The notes under the pieces were generated by a model. It was given only the letters and a program-made list of their open reading frames with translations. It made no database searches and had not been told where the DNA came from. The position numbers and the translations under genes were made by a program. Below are positions 44,364 to 56,844 of a stretch of DNA of 64,000 bases, one piece after another (position 1 is the stretch's first letter; each line of letters opens with the position of its first letter). The stretch is from Capillidium heterosporum (taxonomy: Eukaryota; Entomophthoromycota; Entomophthoromycetes; Entomophthorales; Capillidiaceae), in assembly GCA_016630905.1 (NCBI GenBank), contig WBMQ01000004.1, positions 434,001 through 498,000 on the forward strand. The letters are read 5' to 3'.

Positions 44364-47300
44364 CTAATTGTAAGGTCTAGGTCCCATGGGACGATCCCTA
44401 CCCTCGTCGTTGGAATTATTTCCAGAGTGGCCGTAGTTGTTGTTGGAGTCGTAGGAATTGCCGATAGCGGCACCAACGCCCGAACCATACTGGTATTGCT
44501 GCTGCTGGGGTCCAATATCCAACGAGTTGGAACGGTTGCTTGCTTCGTCATCGTCGTAGTAGGAAGGTTGACGGTTACCCATCAAGTCGGCATCTGAATC
44601 ATTAGCATCGGGGTAGTTGCGTCCTAACTTCCTACCCGACTCTTCCTGAGCTTGACGTTCCTTACGGCGGATTGAGCGACGTCTTCGACGTTCGTATTCT
44701 TCCCATCGTCTCAAGCTAACTTTAGAAGAGTCGAATTCACCTTCCTTCTTACCATGGCTATCCCCTTTAGCTTCTCCTTCCACCATTCGTGTAGCACCCC
44801 ACGAGAAGTCGTCAAAGTGCCAGTAGCTGTAGACAGGTAGGACGAAGTTCCAAACAGGTAAAGCCAAAAGATAGATAAACATCCAAGCTACGTAGATAAG
44901 CTTACGGGTAGTAATCAAAATGAGGAGGGCTGGTGAGAATAGAACGAGAAGCAACATGACTAGAGGTAAACAGGTAGCCAATGTGATCTTGGTTTGGGCT
45001 ATGGTGATGATTAAGACAAAGGTCATGATGATGGCGACTGGCAAGACAACTGTACCGATCAACTCCATAAAGATGACAAACTGCATCGAGAAGCAGAAGG
45101 TACCGCACAAATTACGTACCAAAACTAGTTCCAAAAGGTTGTGGATGGTGGAGTTGATCCAACGTCTACGTTGAGAAAGTAGTACGGAGAACTCATCCGG
45201 TACGACGGTCTTGCATACGGCTTGAGGCATAAACATCATCTTACGGTTGGGGAAGTTACGTAACATCAGTGTAGTCAAAAATCGATCCTCACCCAGCAGT
45301 AACAGATTCTTCTGGTGCAAAGTCTCGACGACGTTCTGCGAGTACTCCTGAACGATCTCCGGCTTGGTGATGATGGGTACCCACTCGTTGTCGCCTTTCG
45401 GAGCCTTTAAACGGTACATGCAGAAACACCCAGGTAGACAGGTTACACCACCAAATACTGACTCGAAACCTTTACCCAAGTGATGGGAGATGTAGTACTC
45501 GAAGACTTGGATAGCGGTGACCCAGCTATCTCTTTTGTTAGCAATCTTGGTCTCACCGCACAATCCCATAATTAGAGGGTCGTTGATGAGGCAGTAGGTC
45601 AGAAGTTTTAAAGAATCGGGATAGACTTTGGTATCAGCATCCACCATAAGTACCGTCTCAAAGTGATCGGGGGTAACACCCATCAAATGGTGAATCTTAC
45701 GGAACATGTCGTAGTCCAGAGGTGTCATACGTTCGTTGTAGATGACTCTGGAGAAGAAGTTCATCAAAATCAACTGGGAATCACGCTTACCACGGTTACC
45801 GGCTTTAGGCTTGTTCTCTTCCTCGGGGTTACCAGACTTGATAACTAACAAGGTAGGGATCCTACGGTCCTTGTACAAAAAGTGACCGGCGTAGACTTTA
45901 GCTCTATTGTGCTGCTTGGAGCCAGAAGCAACGGCGATGTAGGACTGGGGCTCGGGGTCTGAGAAGGCGGGGTCAATTTCAATCATATCTACACAGATAT
46001 CGGGGGTCGACTTGTCGTTTCCGGAACCGGTAATGATACCGTCAGCTACGATGAACAGCATTTTCTTGTCATCGGCGTAGTCGGTACTGGCCAAGGATTC
46101 TACTGTAGTACGCATAGACAGTTCTCCCTCCGAGTAACAGGTAACCAGTAGGATGGTGAACAGCTCGTTGGGATCATCGGATATACGGCGGTCCAGCTTT
46201 TGCTCTCCGTAGGGGGAGTCCTTGACTACGGCCATAGGACGGTGGCGGCTGGCCTTAGGTCTACGGCTAAGTTGGTGGGAAATGAACCAGTGGAAGACAA
46301 AGGCCATGGCGAATCGGATACCGATGATACTCAAAATGACGATCAACGACAACGTCATGAAGAAGTCTACACCGAAACAACCGGCTGACGAAGACTGCAG
46401 TTGGCCAGAAGGGTACTTGACCTTGAGGCAAGGGATAGCTTTGACGAGGTCGGCATCCCTGTAGAAGATACGGGTGGCGTCCTTGACCTTCAAGTTGACA
46501 GCTTTACGTAAAGCGGCATCCAACTTGTCGTTGGGGACAGGTTGGGAATAGGCGCTGAAGTAGGTGTTCATGTCTAAAACAACATTGTCGATGGCGATGA
46601 AGTTGTTGTTGACGTCGTTCCAGGCGTACCCCGCTTTGAAGTACCCGTTGCCGTTCTTTACTTTCTCGGGGTAGATGTTGTACTCCTCGTAGACTTCAGC
46701 TATAGGAGGGAAGATACAGCCCCCGTTGCCATTTTTGGTGTCGCAGGGATTGAACTGGACAGCATTGAAGACGTCGTTATTGCTAAACTTGAGGTTCTGA
46801 CAGGCTGCGTCATAGCCGTCTTTCTTACGAAAGTAGGAGCTGATGTCGGGAATCTGGTACAAATCTCCGACTACCACTGGGAAGTTGGATGGCGTGGTGG
46901 GATTGGATCCACTGAAGACTAAGGTGTCGATGATGTAGTAGCCGGGCACTAATTTTTAAAACCATTTAGTTCCCAAATTGGTAAAAATAAATTTATACTT
47001 ACTGACTTTGGAGTTGTCCTTGTTACTGACCGCCTTCAAGTTGGTACCTACGGCATCCCTGCTCTCGGCTGGACAGAAGACGATGGGGAGGAAGAAAGTT
47101 AGAAACACGACAGCAGCACAGATAAGACTAATGATAAAGCACAAGGTGAACTTCTCACGCCAAGCTTGGATCATGTCGGGCATAGGTAATCCAACCTTTT
47201 TCAAGATGAAGGAGGGGGCCCAGAAGGTAACTATCCATGAGAATACTACCCAAGCATCGAATTCCTCCTTAGGCTTGCCCCCCTTCAGCATAGGTTCGGG

Positions 47301-47378
47301 GGCTTGGAATCGTTCGGGACGACTCAAAGTTTTGCCGCGTCGTAAGGTACGCCCGCGTTGTGCGAAGTTGTCTTCCAT
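44364..47378 (-). CDS. chitin synthase, division 2 / class IV-type (Chs3-like)
   Basis: Polymerises GlcNAc from UDP-GlcNAc at the plasma membrane. Two exons: 46951-47378 and 44364-46949; the short intron splits the Met codon before [11 protein letters not shown]. Product about 985 residues. Order: basic cytosolic N-terminus ([13 protein letters not shown]), two membrane spans, a cytochrome-b5-like extracellular segment ([17 protein letters not shown]), a further span, then the GT2 core. Catalytic motifs are present: [25 protein letters not shown] (acceptor site), [13 protein letters not shown], and [13 protein letters not shown] (the QRRRW signature). Five to six spans follow, near 45150-44800. 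There is no myosin motor domain, which excludes class V/VII. The C-terminal 120 residues are charged, then Asn/Gly/Tyr-rich. Class IV needs export factors such as Chs7/Chs5 in yeast. Confidence 0.95.
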
Positions 47379-49493
47379 TGGAGGTATCTACTCTATTATT
47401 TATTTAAAACTGAACTGAGCTGAAGTTGCTTTAAGTTTGATGAAGTTGTATGTAGGGTTGATAACGAGTATTGGATGCTAGTCGCTATCAAAGTTGGGTT
47501 GCGCTATTTACAGGGTAAGGGAAGGAAGTTGGAAGGAAGTATAAGTCGAAGGTGGACCTCTGAAACTATTATTTGTAAAGGAGTAAATTTTCAAGATCTT
47601 TTAAAGGTTTGGGGTTTGTGGAGTAACTAAATAATGCCTTTTCTAACTCTTGAATTTTGACGTTGCAGTTGGTTTAAAAATAGATGGCTAGTAATCCTCA
47701 TCCCTTTTAACGGTCTAATTAGGCTCTATCCAATTATATAGATAGAGCTTGTTATCAATGGACAATTATAGGCTATAACTTTCGGCTGAATTTCTTGTTC
47801 GATCACTGAAAAGAAGAGATAATGGGCGGTTTTATTTGGCTTGTTCTCCAGAACACAAAGCAACAATTTCCAATTTAATGGTTGCAGATTTACTGTTTAT
47901 ACTTGGAGGGGGTTAATGAAAACATCTTTATGTGAACGTTTTTATAAAGACATGGTGGAAATATTACAAGGAACCTTTCATTCAAGATTTCATTTTTGCT
48001 TAGTTTTGACTTCATACATCTTTCGATAGCAGGGGCAAAGTTTTGAATATCTTGGAGATCGTGTTGTACCCTACCTCCCTACCCAAGCCAAGCAATTTGA
48101 TGGCTTGAACAGTTTGTAGGAATTTGTTAATGGTGTTCTGCAATTCCGTCTTTCGGAATTTAAAAATTGCCCTTGAACTTGAAATTTGTCCGTTGGCAAA
48201 TATTAGTTTGGGATCGAACATCTTGGTTCAAATCCCTTGATGTTTGTGTTTCGAAAACAAAGGGCCGAATAGGAAGAAAATTAATTAGTGTTCTGATGTA
48301 GACAGGAATGTGGGTCAGGGCTAGGTGGTATATGTAGCCAAGGCTGATGTATATGTATTTAAAACAATTATAAAGCCTGTATATTAGAGCCATTTGAGTT
48401 TGATTAATTACACTACTCAGCCTTATTCCTCCCTAATACCACAATACAAACTCGATTAGAGTCTGGGCTCCTTGGGCACTGTATTGAACTTTAGCGTGTA
48501 CAGTTCTATAATGCTGTGTTAGAGTTGAATCTATACCTAAGTTTTTAATAATAAACATGGTGTATATGTCGTAAAATACATTGGCTATCCTACCTTACTT
48601 TTAAAGGCTGTGATTTATAAACATCACATATATATAAAGACAACTATAAATCAACAATCATAAGTCAAATATACAAAAGCATTTGTCAAAGTGCTTTACA
48701 CACCGTATAAGGCAAAAAGACTTTGATACTTGTTTTGAAAGACAGTTGTATCATGGATTACTTCAACTGGGCTTCTACGTGATCATGTTAATGTTGAATT
48801 ATGAACAGCACCGCAATGGAATATATTATAGATTTATATTAATAGGTGACAACAGTGCGGTGCCATTAGTCAACTTTACTTGCTAGGAGTCTATTTGATA
48901 CTAACTTTTAACTATTTTCCATCTTAAAGTATACTATGGAAACTTTATTGTGTTTCGTTGGCATGCCAAAGATTTAAACAGCTTGACTCTAGTGCTTTGT
49001 TAGATATTTTCCATTAGAACCTTCAACCACATTCCTTACCTAAAGGTATTACGATCCACTTTTATAGCTTTCCTTCCTAGCTATGGTTTATTACAGTAAA
49101 CCTGAATCACAGCATCTTCTAATCCGCTATAGCTATTCGACTATGTAAAGCCCGCATCTCTGCAATTAATAGGGTCAACAATATTATAAGCTTTTTGTTG
49201 ACCATTGAAGAATATATGGTTCAATTTGGCTTAAATATGTAAAAAATATACCTATATTTGATAAACTTGATATTCTTATCAATACCTTCCAAGAACGATA
49301 TGCAACTGAATCAATCACCATTTAGAAAAAACAAAGAATGCGAATGTACTAATAACTATATACGACAAAATTTATTGGATTAACTACACATCATTTCTAA
49401 GCAGAAATTAAGAAAAATTGAAAATTGAAATCCATTTCAAAAAGATTTCCAGCTTCTTTCAAAGTTTGGATTCAAACGGAAGTTGTTTGAGTA
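47379..49493. other. 2.1 kb intergenic region, divergent promoters
   Basis: Separates the divergent chitin synthase and IWR1 genes. Open stretches at 47841-48029, 48012-48221, 48160-48393 and 48683-48886 are short, overlap on both strands and show no domain. No feature recognised. Confidence 0.5.
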
Positions 49494-50805
49494 ATGCGTA
49501 ACTCCAGACCTAAAGGAAAGGTGATACCTATACCAACCAACGACTCCATTGACCAGTGGAACCAAGTTTTGAGTAAAGTTGTTGACCGACCCGACAAACG
49601 TAAGGCAGTAAAGTTAATCCGAATTAAGCGTAAAAGGTGTGAAGATGGCTTACCAACATTTACCATTGAAACTCAAGATAGCAAAAGTACCAAGCATAAG
49701 CTGTTCAAAAGAATACAAACAGTGGACGCAAACCAACTACCCGACGTGAAGGAAAAATTCGATAGAGAAGATACTTTGTCAGCCTACAACAAACTCAAAT
49801 TGCTACTGCGCAAGGATAAAGAGGCCAAGAAGGATACATTTAAAAGTACCAAGGACCCTGTTACTTTTGTCAAAGATAGGAATGCAAGGAACTTGGAGGT
49901 AAGTTTAAATTTTTGTGGGAATAGATTGTAAACTTTGTTTTGAATGTAGGAGATTCGAAAGCAGATTCGGTACAAGATCATCAGCAAGAATCGCATTTTA
50001 CCTCAGGATTCAAGTGACGAAGGTTCAGACAATGAGACCAACGCTAGAAGGAAGTCTAAAACCAATGGATCGGATGACGACTTCACCATAAGCTTGTACG
50101 ACGCAGTAGTCGATACCGAACTGGACCCAGCGGAGATAGAGCCTTTAGCTGACATGTCTGACATCACACAAAATTTGCAGCAACTATTCAAGCGACAGCT
50201 TACCTGTAAGTAGCTGAACTTTTCCTACCGAAAATAAAGTATTAACTTCACCCTTTTTATTAGTGAACGAGACTATGAGTTTTACTCAGCCTGACGACTC
50301 GGACTACGTGTACGATCTGTACGAGTTGGACACCTCAGCTGGCGAATTACCTTTAGGTACCATCAGTGGTGCCTTAAAGTGGCAGTACTTTGATTCCTCG
50401 GCATCCGAAGTCAACTGCTCCGATCTATCCTCCAAAGAGGATTTGGATGACGATAACTTCGATTCCAACGATGAGAACTGTTACCGCAACGACTATCCTG
50501 ACGAAGATAGTCTATCCGAAGATGGCTTTGAGTACGGTGACCCTTACTACAACAATGAGAACAACGCTACTTACAACAATTTTGCGTACGATTCTGCCGA
50601 TGAATATGGAGATGGTATGTACTCATTTATTTATGATAGTTCTAACTTTACTTTATATATTTTAGATGAAGATCCACATTATGGGCATAGGCATGATACT
50701 CAAGATGGTATGGAGGTGGACTACGAAAACTACGAGAGCTTTGACGGGAATGAGGACTACGATAGATACGAGGGGTATGATGCTGACTACTCCATGAACT
50801 TTTAA
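49494..50805 (+). CDS. IWR1: RNA polymerase II nuclear-import factor Iwr1 (SLC7A6OS family)
   Basis: Iwr1 binds assembled Pol II in the cytoplasm and carries its nuclear import. Exons: 49494-49898, 49950-50205, 50264-50614, 50666-50805. The N-terminus has the family block AVKLIRIKRKRCEDGLPTF, where the basic run matches the conserved KRKR nuclear signal position. Near the middle DSDYVYDLYEL is the Iwr1 core motif (DYVYDxY). The protein, about 383 residues, ends in an unusually long acidic, Tyr/Asn/Asp-rich tail (50400-50800) with repeated EDYDRYEGYDADY-like units. Acidic C-termini are normal for the family, but the Tyr-rich composition is distinctive. All four joins keep the frame. Identification rests on the two motifs and the overall layout. 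Confidence 0.82.
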
Positions 50806-51388
50806 ATTTCAAGAATATGAAGGCCATATATATATGATGAGATAAATTGATAGTACTTGTATTGAAAACTGTTATTTGATGCCTTTGAAACTTTGTCTTT
50901 ATTTTAAATGAAAATCAATATTGTTTATACATATATAGCTTATGGATATTATAGAAAAAACGGCTATTTAATCGTAGAATAAAACGTACTATAAGTGCTA
51001 TGGAAAAAACTCCAAAGAGATCAATGGTTACATTAGATGTATAGTTGAATATAGGATGCCGACTACCAGTAGGAAGCCAAAGTTTGAAAGTATTGAAAAG
51101 TTATAAACAGTACATATATATAAATGAAAACGCTTTTATTGCAATGAAGCTGCTATAGTATAATTTTTTCTTTTGCTTACTTGAAAACTACCTTCAGGGC
51201 TTGGTTGATATCTCAACTTTGATTTCTTTGAAGGCTATAGCTATGTAACTGAGGATCAGACCTCATGTATAGGTTGATTGGTAACAAATCGATATTGTAG
51301 GCCAGCCACCTTTTCTGTTACTCTTTAAGATGGCGGGAATCGATATCCAACTCTTTCAATAAAACTGTTGCCAAAGTTTTTTATCGGT
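50806..51388. other. intergenic
   Basis: AT-rich spacer between convergent genes; nothing recognised. Confidence 0.55.
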
Positions 51389-51715
51389 CTACCACAACGT
51401 CTCCCAAACTGTTGCATGTTTCTCCTCCAACACCTTCTTAAGGTTGTAGTTGACAATATCGTGCTCCAACCACTTGCACTTGTACCTAAAAGTTATACTA
51501 CCTACCGTGAAATCCAAGTTGTAGATACTTAGACTGGAAGCTTTGCCGTTGTCGATAGCGTTGATCAACTCGTCGATACTGTCAAAGACTGCTCGTTCCT
51601 TATAGGCGTTGAAGATGGTTTGGATGGTCAACTCCAAGATGACATTCTTCTCAGTAATAGTTAAACTTAACTTCTTGGGGGCTTTGGATACGACTTCTGA
51701 TAAGCTGGACATCAT
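51389..51715 (-). CDS. small hypothetical protein, 108 aa
   Basis: ATG-started single frame: MMSSLSEVVSKAPKKLSLTI, then ITEKNVILELTIQTIFNAYK, a helical acidic stretch, and a beta-like segment SLSIYNLDFTVGSITFRYKC, ending HATVWETLW. Composition and third-base pattern look like coding sequence, and the alternation of amphipathic helix and strand suggests a small alpha/beta fold. No homologue recognised and no signal peptide. The frame ends TTG TGG TAG; TG|GTAGAC at the stop could also be a donor, but the only acceptor nearby would give a 28 nt intron, shorter than any firm intron here. Confidence 0.5.
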   Translation of the reverse strand: MMSSLSEVVSKAPKKLSLTITEKNVILELTIQTIFNAYKERAVFDSIDELINAIDNGKASSLSIYNLDFTVGSITFRYKCKWLEHDIVNYNLKKVLEEKHATVWETLW

Positions 51716-52579
51716 GTTGGAGAATTGTGTATCTATTTGTTTGTGAGCAATAAAATGGCTTCAGGTTGAAGGGTTGTATACTTTTATAGCTATGGGCTAG
51801 AAATATAACTTATGTTGGAGAGTTAGGCTATTTGAATATCCTTTTTGATGTTCTAGTAAGAAAAGGCTAAAGCTTTAAAATCTGCTCTGGATGATTCCTT
51901 TAGAATTTGTCAAATCCAAAGGCTGATTACTAAATCTTACTAATGGGCTCCTTATAGCTTGGGAGCTTTACTAAATATACTTGCTGTTTGGGCCACTGTG
52001 AGGAACATCTAGACCGGGTGAATCTTGATGTATTGGGTTGAGGCGGCATTTAGTTCTGTGTCAATAGGGTATCCATTTGGACTAGATCAACTGAAATGAA
52101 ATTTACTAATCGGCATGAGGCTAACCTATACTTCGATAGGGATGGAATAGGCTCCCTTTTAAGTAGCTTATTGCTGCTCGGATTAGAAATAATAGGAAAT
52201 CTGGGTAGATTCACATGCAAAATTATTAATATTTCCTAAAACGAATAGTACCTCCATACGATCTAGATAGCAAATGAAACAGTCTAGAATCGTACCTGGA
52301 TGTCTAGATTACGGGTTCATACTATAGTGGGCCTGGATAAATTTTGTTTACACACTAGCGCCTTTCACTATAGCTTACTAATAAGTTGCGCAACATCCAT
52401 AGAATTAAAAATGAAAGGTCTAGATTCAAGGCAAATACTCTGGGAATTAGCTTTCCATTCACCCGATAAATTCTTTTTGTACTCCTTTTTGATAGCTCCA
52501 AGAAATTTTTAGTAACAGAGTAAGCATATACTGTAGTTTCCACACACGTGTACAGTAGAGGAAGATAGATAGAAGTGTC
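51716..52579. other. intergenic between divergent genes
   Basis: Upstream of both the small hypothetical gene and the WD40 gene. AT-rich, no feature recognised; open stretches on both strands at 52300-52700 overlap each other and are not supported. Confidence 0.5.
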
Positions 52580-53926
52580 ATGAGTATAGTAGGAGCGACT
52601 AGTAGAGTAGAGTTAGATAGGCCTACCACTGCTTTACTAAACTTTAGGAACGATAGGGTGGTGTTGGTTGGAGATGGTAAAAGTTGGAATTTACAATTCA
52701 ATATTCATTTGTCTTTCTAAATAGAAGGTGGCAAGGTGCAAATTTTCGATATTAACACAAGCTTAAACGTCAGCTCGATAACCAATTTCGATGGAGCAGT
52801 ATATTAGAATTATAAGTGCCCTTTATTGAACCTTAAATTTAGGTGAACAGTATCGTTGGGCACAAGGATAATGTGCAAGTCTATTTTAACAGTGACAATT
52901 TGGTAAGAATATAGAGTAACGGCAACATTCATCAACTTTATAAGGTACTGGGATATGATGTTAGGAAGTTAGGCGAACCAAACTTTCAAATGAAAGTTGG
53001 TGATGAAGAAATTAATAAAGTAAATTTTATTTGATGATTTTTCTATACTTAAATATATTTTTACCTGTTATTTATAGTTAAGTTTTGACCCTACCTACAA
53101 AAATCTTGTCTGCGTCGATGACGATGGTTCGATTGCTATCATCGATATCAAGAGCAACAATTTCAAAAGGTTTGAAAATGGTCATACCAATGTAAACCTT
53201 GTTTCCATTATCATTCATTTATGAGATTTATTATATAGGTAGCCATGTGTCTACTATTTGAACCTGACAAACCCAACTGTAAGTTCTTTTTCATCATGCT
53301 TTATCATTTATATTTACACCTCAATTTAGTTTTAACTGGTGGCTACGATTGCATACTGAAGAACTGGCAACTCAACCAACTTAAGAAACCCAAGTGGGAA
53401 TACAATTTCAGTAGCCTCCTGAGATATAGAAAATATACTTATCATTTTTTTAGGTGCGATCAAAGCTCAAGATGGTCAACCTAACCTCAATCCAAAGTTT
53501 GTAACTTGTCTAGAGTTATTGGAGAATGGGACGGTGGCAGTAGGCTTGGGTAGTGGGAATATTGAGGTGGTATCCTTCCAGCAGCTGCAACAGAGGTACT
53601 CCTTCGCCGATTGCCACAACAATACCATTACTTGCATGTAACTACCTTTTGTATATCGATATAGAATGGTACTGATGGAAATGATTATTAGGTTGTACAA
53701 CAAACCTTTAAAAGCGTTTTTAAGCTTCGGTGCCGATCGAAAGACACTGTTATTTAAGACCAACGGCTCCAGTTTTAAAAATACAAATGGAAAGGTGGTT
53801 CACTTGGACAAGTTAGCTAAAGCTAACTGTGCTGTTCACTTTAACGGTGGGAAGGAGTTCATGGTAGCCGGTATAGATTCCAACAGTGGATTCACATTAA
53901 GTAGATTCGACTACAACAAACTGTAA
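52580..53926 (+). CDS. WD40-repeat protein, WDR53-like
   Basis: About eight exons from ATG 52580 (MSIVGATSRVELDRPTTALL) to TAA 53924. One intron needs a non-obvious acceptor: from GTAAGAATATAG after SDNL to the TTTATAAG near 52943, which removes an in-frame TAG and joins SDNL to VLGYDVRKL. The WD40 propeller signs are GHKDNVQVYF, VLGYDVRKLG, FDPTYKNLVCVDDDGSIAII, a GH-containing blade, LTGGYDCILKNWQL and KPKWEYNF, then VTCLELLENGTVAVGLGSGN. GYDVR and GGYDC…W with KPKWEYNF resemble WDR53, a small single-propeller protein reported as a DDB1/CUL4 adaptor in animals. Product about 310 residues. The 3' end is only 29 bp from the convergent ABHD gene. The WD40 assignment is firm; the WDR53 identity is tentative. 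Confidence 0.78.
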
Positions 53927-53955
53927 TAAAAATTCAAACCAAAAAGCTACTTTTA

Positions 53956-55304
53956 TTAACCTTTACAAAAGTTCATATTTTCCAGATGCTTATTCTCGAT
54001 CTGAAAGTTGACCAGGTGGACCAAAGTTTCAGTAGCCCAGCTTTGCACTTTAAACTTATCCAAGTGGAAGTTCCCCCAGCCTAGGTGTCCCCCAAACTTG
54101 GTCAAGATCAACAGTAAATTGGGATTGTTGACGATGTCGTCGACTGGTACCGCTTTCAGCGGAGCAATAGGGTCATCGCAAGCTTGTAGGAAGACGGTAG
54201 GGACTCGCACGTGCTTCAAGTAGTGAATGCAGGAGTTTACCCTATGGTATTCGTCCAAACTTTTATATCCAAGTTTAGTGTACTGGTCCAGTACTAATGG
54301 GTTCTTTACAACGACATCTAGCTCCATACTACGAACATCATGCCAGATTCGGTTGGATACTGTCGACTCAAAGACGTGCTCGAATGGACTGAACAGATTT
54401 TTCAGTGTCTTCAGTATGAAAGAGCGGTACAAGTACCGGTTGGGGAAACTATAGTGAAGGTGACGGGAACAGGTTACCAGGTTGAATGGATTGGAAACAG
54501 AGATAGCTGCATGCAACTTCGGGTCTTCATGCTCCTGGCCTAGATACTAATAAAAGCCATAAGTATAAGATGGAAATAATGGAGTTTACTTTGACTAAAA
54601 TATTTGCACCTATCGAAAACCCAATCCCAATCAACTTGTTGTTAGGTAAAAGCTCCCTACAGTGGTTCACAAGTTCCATAAAGTCAGAGGTATCTCCAGA
54701 CGTATAGGTCTTCCCAGTTACTATCTTACTACCGCCACACCCTCTGTAATTCATAACTACCGAATAATACCCATATCTCTCATATAAATTGTGAACCAAA
54801 TCTTGGGCGTAGGAGGCGTGACTACCTTTTTAACAAAGGTAAATATATAGAAAGTTTAGAATACTATTTACCTCCACCCATGCCATGTAGGAGCAAACAT
54901 AGAGGACCTTCATAATCCGCTTTAGGTTTAGTTGGAAACCAATCCAAGGCAATTTGAGTACCATCTTCGACTTTCAACAAGGTTCGAACATACTCCACTT
55001 TAGCAAAGTTTAGTAGGTGCAGAGGTCCTAACAACGTTTGCAAATGACCAAAGTTAAATGGGAAAACTGGTAGGAAACTTAGGTTGGACTTTAAAGTATC
55101 TTTTAGGTTGTTGTATAAAGATTTACAGGTACATGCATCTTCCGAATCTACTAAATTTCTATCGCCGGTATACCCTAGCAAAGTTATATTGTGTTTGCTT
55201 TTACAGTTGTGGATAAGTGAAACTGTCGTTGTTTGGCTTTTAGTATAGGCCAGGTAGATCGCTACGCTTAGTGCCAAGATTATTGCCAGTTGTACAGTGT
55301 CCAT
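53956..55304 (-). CDS. ABHD1/2/3-type (YheT/EMB8) alpha/beta hydrolase
   Basis: Exons 54872-55304, 54590-54825 and 53956-54546; 419 residues. A hydrophobic N-terminal anchor (VQLAIILALSVAIYLAY, residues 4-20) suggests ER or lipid-droplet membrane attachment. The hydrolase core has the oxyanion region LLLHGMGGG, YRGCGGS, the nucleophile elbow GFSIGAN, the acid in ACDDPIAP, and the catalytic His in GGHLGWG, which is the full triad in the order and spacing of the AB-hydrolase-4 family. Yeast members (Eht1/Eeb1) make and break medium-chain ethyl esters, and animal ABHD3 cleaves phospholipids, so acyl-ester or acyltransferase activity is expected; substrate unknown. Introns are 43 and 46 nt. Convergent with the WD40 gene, with 29 bp between stops. 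Confidence 0.92.
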
Positions 55305-55957
55305 GCTATTGGATTCTAAGTCTAGGTGTAGGTATCTCTACGGCTGGAAGCTCTTGTGTCGGGTTAATAAGTTCTAACAGTTGGGAAGTTTAACAAGATT
55401 TCAAAAAGTTGATGGGGTTTTGAGTTTGAGAATAAATTCTAAGTTAGGGTGGGGATGGAGACTGATACCGATTAGAAATAGTTGTACAATGTAATCATCT
55501 TTGTTTGGCTATTAAATGGGTGTTTATAAAATAAGCAAATTAAATCATATTAACTTGTCATTTTATTGGAAAATTAGAAGCTTATCTGTGATTGGGGGCA
55601 AATTATACTAGCTATGAGAGTGTAAAAATTTGTGGAGAAGTGTACGGCAGATGTTTTTCCGAAATTGCTAAATAATATTTACCATCTAAACTATAGGAGA
55701 TGTCGTTGTTACTTTTAGCTAAAGTAAATATATTTTTGACTGCAGTAAAGAGTTGCACTGGATCCACCACTACCAGCTTTTACCACACCAACTATAAAAC
55801 TAGACACCCCTTTTGGTACAGAAATCCTCAAAGATAATCTAAGATAAGTTGCTGCGAGGTCCAGTATAAAGTACTCAAAGCTGAAATTACTAATCAAAAC
55901 TTTCTCTCCAAGAATATAAAGCTAATCAAGCTACTTATCACTTCAAATCAACAGAAT
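55305..55957. other. intergenic between divergent genes
   Basis: Shared upstream region of the ABHD hydrolase and HD phosphohydrolase genes; no TATA box or other element identified with confidence. Confidence 0.5.
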
Positions 55958-56656
55958 ATGACACTACAAACCGAAATGACAACCGACTACAGCCAAGTGA
56001 AGGAGCAGGTTGAACTGTATGTAAAAGAGTTTATGTCTAAATTCGATCCCAGCCACGACTTCCATCACGTTGATCGAGTTCGCAACTTAAGTTTGAAGTT
56101 GGCAAGGTCTATACCAACTTCCAATCACAAAGCCGTCGATTTGGAAATAGTCGAGTTGGTAGCTCTACTTCACGACATCAAAGATGCCAAGTATGTAAAA
56201 GAGGGAGAAGGTATAAGTATCAACCAACTTCTCCAAACCTATGGGTACTCAAAAACCAAAAGTCAAATAGTTGCCTACCTAGTTAGTTTGGTAGGGTACC
56301 GTAAGGAGATAGCATACTTGGAAATGAAAACTTACGATGAAACCCGGGAGACCTGTTTGGAGTTACACTGCGTCCAAGATGCCGACAAGTTGGATGCTAT
56401 AGGGGCTATCGGCATCTTGAGGTGTGCGGCCTTCTCCGGCGCTAAAAACAACCTATTGATGGATAAGTATCTGGATGTTGATTGCAGAGAGCAGAAATTG
56501 GGTAAGACTTGTTTAGGTCACTTTGAGGAGAAGTTGGTGAACTTGAAGGATCTTATTAAAACAGATTTGGGTAAAAAGTTGGCTGAGAAGAGACATCAAG
56601 TTATGCTCAAGTTTATTGAGGATGTCTATGAGGAATTTGAGGATGCTCTGCAATAA
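55958..56656 (+). CDS. HD-domain phosphohydrolase (YedJ-like)
   Basis: Single exon, 232 residues; a second ATG seven codons in could also serve. The metal-binding HD signature is complete: SHDFHHVDRVRNL (first His), ELVALLHDIKDAKY (HD pair) and VQDADKLDAIGAIG (distal Asp). This order, with the KLDAIGAIGI loop, is typical of the uncharacterised yeast YGL101W/YedJ/HDIG-like HD hydrolases that act on phosphorylated small molecules or nucleotides. No second domain, signal or membrane span. Predicted cytosolic. It starts about 650 bp from the divergent ABHD gene, and the C2-domain gene begins 188 bp downstream on the same strand. Family is firm; substrate not deducible. Confidence 0.9.
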   Translation: MTLQTEMTTDYSQVKEQVELYVKEFMSKFDPSHDFHHVDRVRNLSLKLARSIPTSNHKAVDLEIVELVALLHDIKDAKYVKEGEGISINQLLQTYGYSKTKSQIVAYLVSLVGYRKEIAYLEMKTYDETRETCLELHCVQDADKLDAIGAIGILRCAAFSGAKNNLLMDKYLDVDCREQKLGKTCLGHFEEKLVNLKDLIKTDLGKKLAEKRHQVMLKFIEDVYEEFEDALQ

Positions 56657-56844
56657 AAATGTCTTGGTTTGACCTTTGCAATACATTTGCAAATATATTT
56701 TTTGGCTTTGGTTCCATCACTATGGTGGTTTTAATTTGTTTCTATTATAAATCGGTGCAAAGTGACATCAACACTTTAAACTTAAACTTGATAAAGGATT
56801 TGGATGTGAGGCCTAACTTTTTGTTTTTATACAGCTGAAGGAGT

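Noticed and set aside
48200-48245. tRNA-like T-loop GGTTCAAATCC
   Set aside because: The flanking bases do not pair as a T-stem and no acceptor or anticodon arm could be placed.
52905-52930. In-frame TAG in the WD40 gene suggesting stop-codon readthrough or a 12-nt intron
   Set aside because: A normal 42-nt intron from the same GTAAGA donor to a TTTATAAG acceptor removes the stop and restores a good WD40 reading.
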